A DNA stretch of 64,000 nt. It comes from Methyloceanibacter caenitepidi. Lineage in GTDB: Bacteria > Pseudomonadota > Alphaproteobacteria > Rhizobiales > Methyloligellaceae. The DNA lies in assembly GCF_000828475.1 (NCBI RefSeq), contig NZ_AP014648.1:1798001-1862000 (forward strand), read 5' to 3'. Within the stretch, counting starts at the first letter, position 1, and each line of letters opens with the position of its first letter. The position numbers and the translations under genes were made by a program. Shown here piece by piece: positions 59,570 through 64,000 of this stretch. Below the pieces are notes generated by a model. That model worked only from the letters and a program-made list of their open reading frames with translations. It was not told where the DNA came from and made no database searches.

Positions 59570-59593
59570 TCGCCGCCTCGTACGAGGCGGCGA
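59570..59593. repeat. Perfect 24-bp palindrome in the glnB-glnA intergenic region
   Basis: The left arm TCGCCGCCTCG (59570-59580) and right arm CGAGGCGGCGA (59583-59593) flank TA, giving a perfect 24-base palindrome. In the glnBA transcript it makes a very stable hairpin about 28 bases before the glnA start. No T-run follows, so it is not a terminator. It may protect, process or attenuate the glnA message. Confidence 0.7.
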
Positions 59594-59657
59594 CAGGTTG
59601 CTCCAGTTATGTGAGAGTTATGAGTGAAATGGGGCAGATGGGCCAGTCTAATTGCGA

Positions 59658-60288
<631 letters not shown>

Positions 60289-61776
60289 ATGCTGGAACTG
60301 TTAACCGCGAAAGAAATGGGCCACGCCGACAAACTGGCTATAGAAGGCGGGGTTGCTGGCGCTGTCCTCATGGAGAACGCTGGCCGAAGTGTCGCCGACG
60401 AGGTCTCGCGCCGGTTTCCAGACGCCTCGACAGTCGCGATACTTTGCGGCCCAGGTAACAACGGGGGCGATGGCTTTGTCGCGGCGCGCCAGCTTTTGGA
60501 GCGCGGTTATTTCGTTCGCCTCGGCTTCGATGGCGATCCGAGCAAGCTGCCGGAAGACGCAGCCGCCATGGCGGCGCGCTGCACGGGCGCCATTCACCCT
60601 CTCGATCCCGTCTTGTTCGAAAAGGCGGATGTCATCGTCGATGGCTTGTTTGGCGCGGGTCTCGCGCGGCCCATCGATGGCAAGTTCGCCGTCCTGATCG
60701 ATGCGGCGAACGCGAGCGGGATTCCGATCATCGCCATCGACGTGCCGAGCGGCATCGACGGCACCACCGGCATGATCCTGGGCACGGCGATCCGTGCACT
60801 GAGTTCGGTCACCTTCTTCCGGTTCAAGCCAGGGCATTTCCTGATGCCCGGCCATCTGCATTGTGGCGAACTCCACCTCGCGGATATCGGAATCCCGGAC
60901 GAGGTGCTCGAGACGGTGAAACCGACGCTCTATGCCAATGAGCCGGGCTTGTGGCTCGACCGCTATCCGTGGCCGACGGTTCTGGGCCACAAATATCTGC
61001 GGGGCCATGCCGTTGTGGCTTCAGGGCCTGCCGATGCGACGGGAGCGGCCCGGCTGGCCGCGCGCAGCGCCTTGCGGGCCGGGGCAGGGCTCGTGACGGT
61101 CGCATCGCCCCGCAATGCGCTGGCCGTGAACGCAGCGCAATTGACAGCGGTAATGCTTCGGGAGGCGGACGGTCCTCAAGGGCTCGAGGCACTTCTCTCC
61201 GACGCCCGCAAGAACGCTTTCCTGATAGGGCCCGCCCACGGCGTTGGCGAGGAAACGCGGCAGATGGTGTTGACGGCCCTGAGGGCCGAACCGGCTGTGG
61301 TGCTGGATGCCGATGCGCTCACCTCATTCGCGGAAAAGCCTGAAGAGCTGTTCGATGCCACTCGGGGCCGAAAAGCCCCGGTCGTGATGACGCCGCACGC
61401 GGGCGAGTTCGCGCGGCTCTTTGGCGATATACCGGAAGCCTCGAAAGTCGACCGGACACGGACTGCCGCATCGCGCTCCGGCGCCACCGTGATCCTGAAA
61501 GGTCCCGACACGGTGATTGCAGCCCCCGATGGGCGCGCCGCCATCGATACGAACGGCACGCCGTGGCTCGCAACGGCAGGCTCGGGCGATGCGATGGCGG
61601 GGATGGTGCTCGCTATGCTGGCGCAGGGCCTTGGCGGGTTCGATGCCGGCTGTATCGCCGTTTGGATGCACGGTCAGGCGGCGAAACTCTTCGGGCCCGG
61701 TCTGATCGCGGAGGATCTTCCCGAGCTGATCCCGGAAGTCCTTGAGGACCTTGAAGAATATGGGAATTGCGGTTAG
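60289..61776 (+). CDS. nnr: Bifunctional NAD(P)H-hydrate epimerase/dehydratase
   Basis: 495 aa from the ATG at 60289 (MLELLTAKEMGHADKLAI), preceded by AGGA. The N-terminal YjeF_N epimerase domain (~1-210) has LMENAGRSVADEV, CGPGNNGGDGFVAARQL and AIDVPSGIDGTTG. The C-terminal ribokinase-like dehydratase domain (~225-490) has VVMTPHAGEFARLFG and LATAGSGDAMAGMV with the catalytic Asp. It repairs hydrated NADH and NADPH. It is divergent from glnB, an order often seen in this group. Confidence 0.97.
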   Translation: MLELLTAKEMGHADKLAIEGGVAGAVLMENAGRSVADEVSRRFPDASTVAILCGPGNNGGDGFVAARQLLERGYFVRLGFDGDPSKLPEDAAAMAARCTGAIHPLDPVLFEKADVIVDGLFGAGLARPIDGKFAVLIDAANASGIPIIAIDVPSGIDGTTGMILGTAIRALSSVTFFRFKPGHFLMPGHLHCGELHLADIGIPDEVLETVKPTLYANEPGLWLDRYPWPTVLGHKYLRGHAVVASGPADATGAARLAARSALRAGAGLVTVASPRNALAVNAAQLTAVMLREADGPQGLEALLSDARKNAFLIGPAHGVGEETRQMVLTALRAEPAVVLDADALTSFAEKPEELFDATRGRKAPVVMTPHAGEFARLFGDIPEASKVDRTRTAASRSGATVILKGPDTVIAAPDGRAAIDTNGTPWLATAGSGDAMAGMVLAMLAQGLGGFDAGCIAVWMHGQAAKLFGPGLIAEDLPELIPEVLEDLEEYGNCG

Positions 61777-61908
61777 GGGGCACGGCGCGGTTTTCGCGAC
61801 CGTTTGTTGACATACTCGTCCGTTATGAGGGACATCTAGACGCGGCACCGCATCGCGTTGTGCCGTCAGGGTTCTGGGAACCGCCTAAGCGAAGGATCGC
61901 TCGCGATC

Positions 61909-63639
61909 ATGGGCCGCAATCGCCCCTCAAAGAGCCGTCTGCACATAAAGACACTTGTCCTCGGCGCCGCCTTCGTCGCGGCTGCGGCAGGGATGGCCGA
62001 CGCTGCTGATCAAGTACTGTTGCGCGCGCGCGAGGGCGCGGCAGCCATGCTCCGCGGACAGTACGATCGAGCCGTAGCGCTGTACGACGAAGCCGTCGGT
62101 ACGCCCGACGTTTCCAAATTCGTCCTCGCCAGCATCTACAGCGACCGCGGTGTCGCCAAATGGCGGATGAAGCAGACGAAAGAAGCGATCGACGATTTCA
62201 ACGAATCCATCCAGCTCGCGCCAGACAATGCCATCGTCTACAACAACCGCGGTAACGCGCTGATGGATCTCGGCCATCCGGAAGAGGCCATCAAAGACTT
62301 CGATCGCGCGATAGTCTTGGATCCCAACTACGGGGCAGCCTACAACAACCGCGGCAACGCCTATGCCGCTCTGCAAAACTACGACGCCGCCTTCCAGTCC
62401 TTCCGCAAGGCCACGGCACTCCTGTCCCGCACAGCTGCGCCCTATAACGGGCGGGGGCGCGCTCACATGGAGCGGGACCGGTACCACGCCGCGCTGCGCG
62501 ACCTTGACCGGTCGATCAAGATCGATCCCAAACTCGCGGCGGCTTACCGCAATCGTGCAGCGGTCAATTTCGAGCTGGGTAATTATGCCGACGCCGCCGA
62601 GGATGCGACGGAGGCTCTCGATCTCGAGCCCGAGCAAGACAAGGCCAAGCTCTTCATGCTGAGGGCGCGCGCATATGCGGCAGAGAACAGCTTCCGCGAG
62701 GGCATTGCCGATTTCGATCGCGTTCTCGACCTCGAGCCGGAAAAGGTCGATGCCTTCATGGAACGCGGCGAGCTACTCGCCAAGAACAAGCGCTACGATG
62801 CGGCCATCGAGGACTTTACGAAAGTCCTCGAATTGGAGCCGAAGAACGCCAAAGCCTATGCCCTGCGCGGCGAGACCAAGCTCTATGACCGGAAGGCGGA
62901 CGAAGGGTATATCGACGTCAACATCGCGCTCATCCTGGAGCCCGACGACCCGCGGGCGCTTCGCATAAGAGGCGACATCTTCCGCGAGCAGAACCGAACC
63001 GAGAATGCGGTCGCCGACTATCAGAAGGCAGCGTCGTTGGATCCGTTTGACGAAGAGGCGCGGGCCGCTCTGGAACGGCTTAAGGCGCCGGTTCCCCCCG
63101 ACACCAGGAAGCCCTTGGGCGAGCCCGTCGCCGGCTGGATCATCACCGAGAAGTCTCCGGGGCGTTACGTGGCGACGAACGCCGACTATCGCGGCGTCAC
63201 AGTCCCCATGGAGATGTTCGGTGCAGGAAAGCCGAAGCTCCTGGCATGGGATAAACTCAAGGGCGCCCAGTCGAACATAGGGCTTCTGCGATACGACGCG
63301 GGGACGCCGACCGGCGATGGCAGCTTTGAGTATGTCGCCGTCATCGACACGAGGAAGCAGGAGGTCCTGGCGATCGAGCCCGAGCGCTGGGGCGACAAAG
63401 CGGCGACTTGGACATGGCAGACAGCTTCGCTTTCGGTCACGGACCCGGACGGAAATGTCAGCGAAGTGGCGTTGCGGCCGGAACGGACCCGGAGTGCGCC
63501 GGTGGCGCGGCGCCGGCGCGACGACGGCGGTGGCTTCTTTGGGTTTGCGCAGCAGCAACCCCAGCGTCAGCAGCCTCGCCAGCGTGCGCGCCGCAGAGGT
63601 GGACAAGGCGGGAGCCCGCTCGACTGGTTGTTCCGCTAA
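61909..63639 (+). CDS. Exported tetratricopeptide-repeat protein
   Basis: 576 aa from the ATG at 61909 (MGRNRPSKSRLHIKTLVLG). A signal peptide (LVLGAAFVAAAAGMADAA) is followed by about nine TPR units between ~40 and ~390, with repeated patterns such as AIDDFNESIQLAPDNAIVYN and AYNNRGNAYAALQNYDAAF. A further region at ~405-525 (VAGWIITEKSPGRYVATNAD, GDGSFEYVAVIDTRKQEVLA) is beta-rich and not recognised. A Gln/Arg-rich tail ends GSPLDWLFR. TPRs bind other proteins; the partner is unknown. It lies 132 bp after nnr and 54 bp before mfnB. Confidence 0.88.
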   Translation: MGRNRPSKSRLHIKTLVLGAAFVAAAAGMADAADQVLLRAREGAAAMLRGQYDRAVALYDEAVGTPDVSKFVLASIYSDRGVAKWRMKQTKEAIDDFNESIQLAPDNAIVYNNRGNALMDLGHPEEAIKDFDRAIVLDPNYGAAYNNRGNAYAALQNYDAAFQSFRKATALLSRTAAPYNGRGRAHMERDRYHAALRDLDRSIKIDPKLAAAYRNRAAVNFELGNYADAAEDATEALDLEPEQDKAKLFMLRARAYAAENSFREGIADFDRVLDLEPEKVDAFMERGELLAKNKRYDAAIEDFTKVLELEPKNAKAYALRGETKLYDRKADEGYIDVNIALILEPDDPRALRIRGDIFREQNRTENAVADYQKAASLDPFDEEARAALERLKAPVPPDTRKPLGEPVAGWIITEKSPGRYVATNADYRGVTVPMEMFGAGKPKLLAWDKLKGAQSNIGLLRYDAGTPTGDGSFEYVAVIDTRKQEVLAIEPERWGDKAATWTWQTASLSVTDPDGNVSEVALRPERTRSAPVARRRRDDGGGFFGFAQQQPQRQQPRQRARRRGGQGGSPLDWLFR

Positions 63640-63693
63640 TGGGCCGGCATACGTGGCTGGCAGAGCGGCGCTTTCCGGGATAACACGTCAGGG

Positions 63694-64000
63694 ATGACTC
63701 ACTTTCTTGCCAGCGTCCGGAACGCGGCGGAGGCCGAATGTGTCCTCGCCGCGGGTGCCGACATCGTAGACCTCAAGGAGCCCGACGAAGGGGCGCTCGG
63801 CGCCGTCGCGCCAAGCGTAGTCCGCGCGTGCCTGAGAACGATTGGCGGGCGCAAGCCTGTCAGCGCGACCGTCGGCGATCTGCCCATGAACCCAGCGGTC
63901 GTCACGGATGCCGTTGCGGCCACGGCCGAGCTTGGCGTGGATACCGTCAAACTCGGGATTTTGGTAGGTGGCGATCCGTGGGGCTGTTTCGAGGTTCTTG
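63694..64000 (+). CDS. mfnB: (5-formylfuran-3-yl)methyl phosphate synthase, N-terminal part, cut by window end
   Basis: The first 102 codons are present and the frame is open to the end. MTHFLASVRNAAEAECVLAA leads into GADIVDLKEPDEGALGAV, the DUF556 signature in which the Lys (residue 28) corresponds to the Schiff-base lysine of archaeal MfnB. VSATVGDLPM and DTVKLGILVGG are also family motifs. The enzyme makes the furan precursor of methanofuran from two glyceraldehyde-3-phosphate. In bacteria it occurs in methylotrophs using the tetrahydromethanopterin/formyltransferase route, so more C1 genes are expected to the right. Confidence 0.92.
   Translation, partial: MTHFLASVRNAAEAECVLAAGADIVDLKEPDEGALGAVAPSVVRACLRTIGGRKPVSATVGDLPMNPAVVTDAVAATAELGVDTVKLGILVGGDPWGCFEVL

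Overview
The window looks like ordinary chromosome from a high-GC alphaproteobacterium of the order Hyphomicrobiales, most likely a methylotroph (Hyphomicrobium/Methyloceanibacter-like; this is inference). The evidence is an NDUFA12-family complex I subunit, an RNase E whose S1 domain is split by an acidic insertion, two cysteine desulfurases in one suf operon with an Irr-type box in front, a B12-dependent ribonucleotide reductase, and at the right edge the start of mfnB, a methanofuran-synthesis gene expected in bacteria that oxidise formaldehyde through tetrahydromethanopterin. I saw no rRNA, tRNA, CRISPR array, insertion sequence or prophage. Coding density is high and most genes are housekeeping.

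Layout. 0-5.4 kb is a lipid region: the 3' end of a thiolase, a secreted DUF2147 protein, a fatty acyl-CoA ligase, and opposite it a small acyl carrier protein with its own ketosynthase. 5.4-9.4 kb holds a minus-strand run sfsA-map-radC-DUF4336, with a CinA-like gene divergent. 10-14.1 kb holds an H1-like Lys/Ala protein and nrdJ. 14.6-23.6 kb holds the NDUFA12 protein, a methyltransferase, a DUF2155 protein, aat, accC-accB-aroQ, a DsbA-like protein, an M48 protease and an aminotransferase. 23.7-33 kb is RNA decay, cell wall and translation: rne, amiC, PBP1A, prfB with a programmed +1 frameshift, and a bactofilin. 33.6-39.4 kb holds an AsmA/DUF3971 giant, tyrS and a hydrolase.

39.4-46.8 kb is a complete suf operon (NifS-like desulfurase-sufB-C-D-S-T-A). 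It is preceded by a near-consensus sigma70 promoter and an iron-control element over the transcription start. 46.8-51 kb holds a DEAD-box helicase, an ICMT-like membrane methyltransferase with a strong sigma54-type site upstream, and parE, whose open frame has no ATG/GTG/TTG start and seems to begin at ATC. 51.2-56.9 kb is phosphorus acquisition: phoX and a phnD-C-E-E importer. 57-64 kb holds a thioredoxin-like protein, a small membrane protein, glnB-glnA with a sigma54-type promoter, nnr, a TPR protein and mfnB (cut by the window end).

I did not find a clearly new multi-gene system. The observations most worth checking are the parE ATC start, a similar C-terminal Trp motif on three unrelated exported proteins, the sigma54-type site at 48.26 kb, the promoter/ICE pair before suf, the acyl carrier protein/ketosynthase pair, and paired dyads carrying GANTC sites upstream of amiC.
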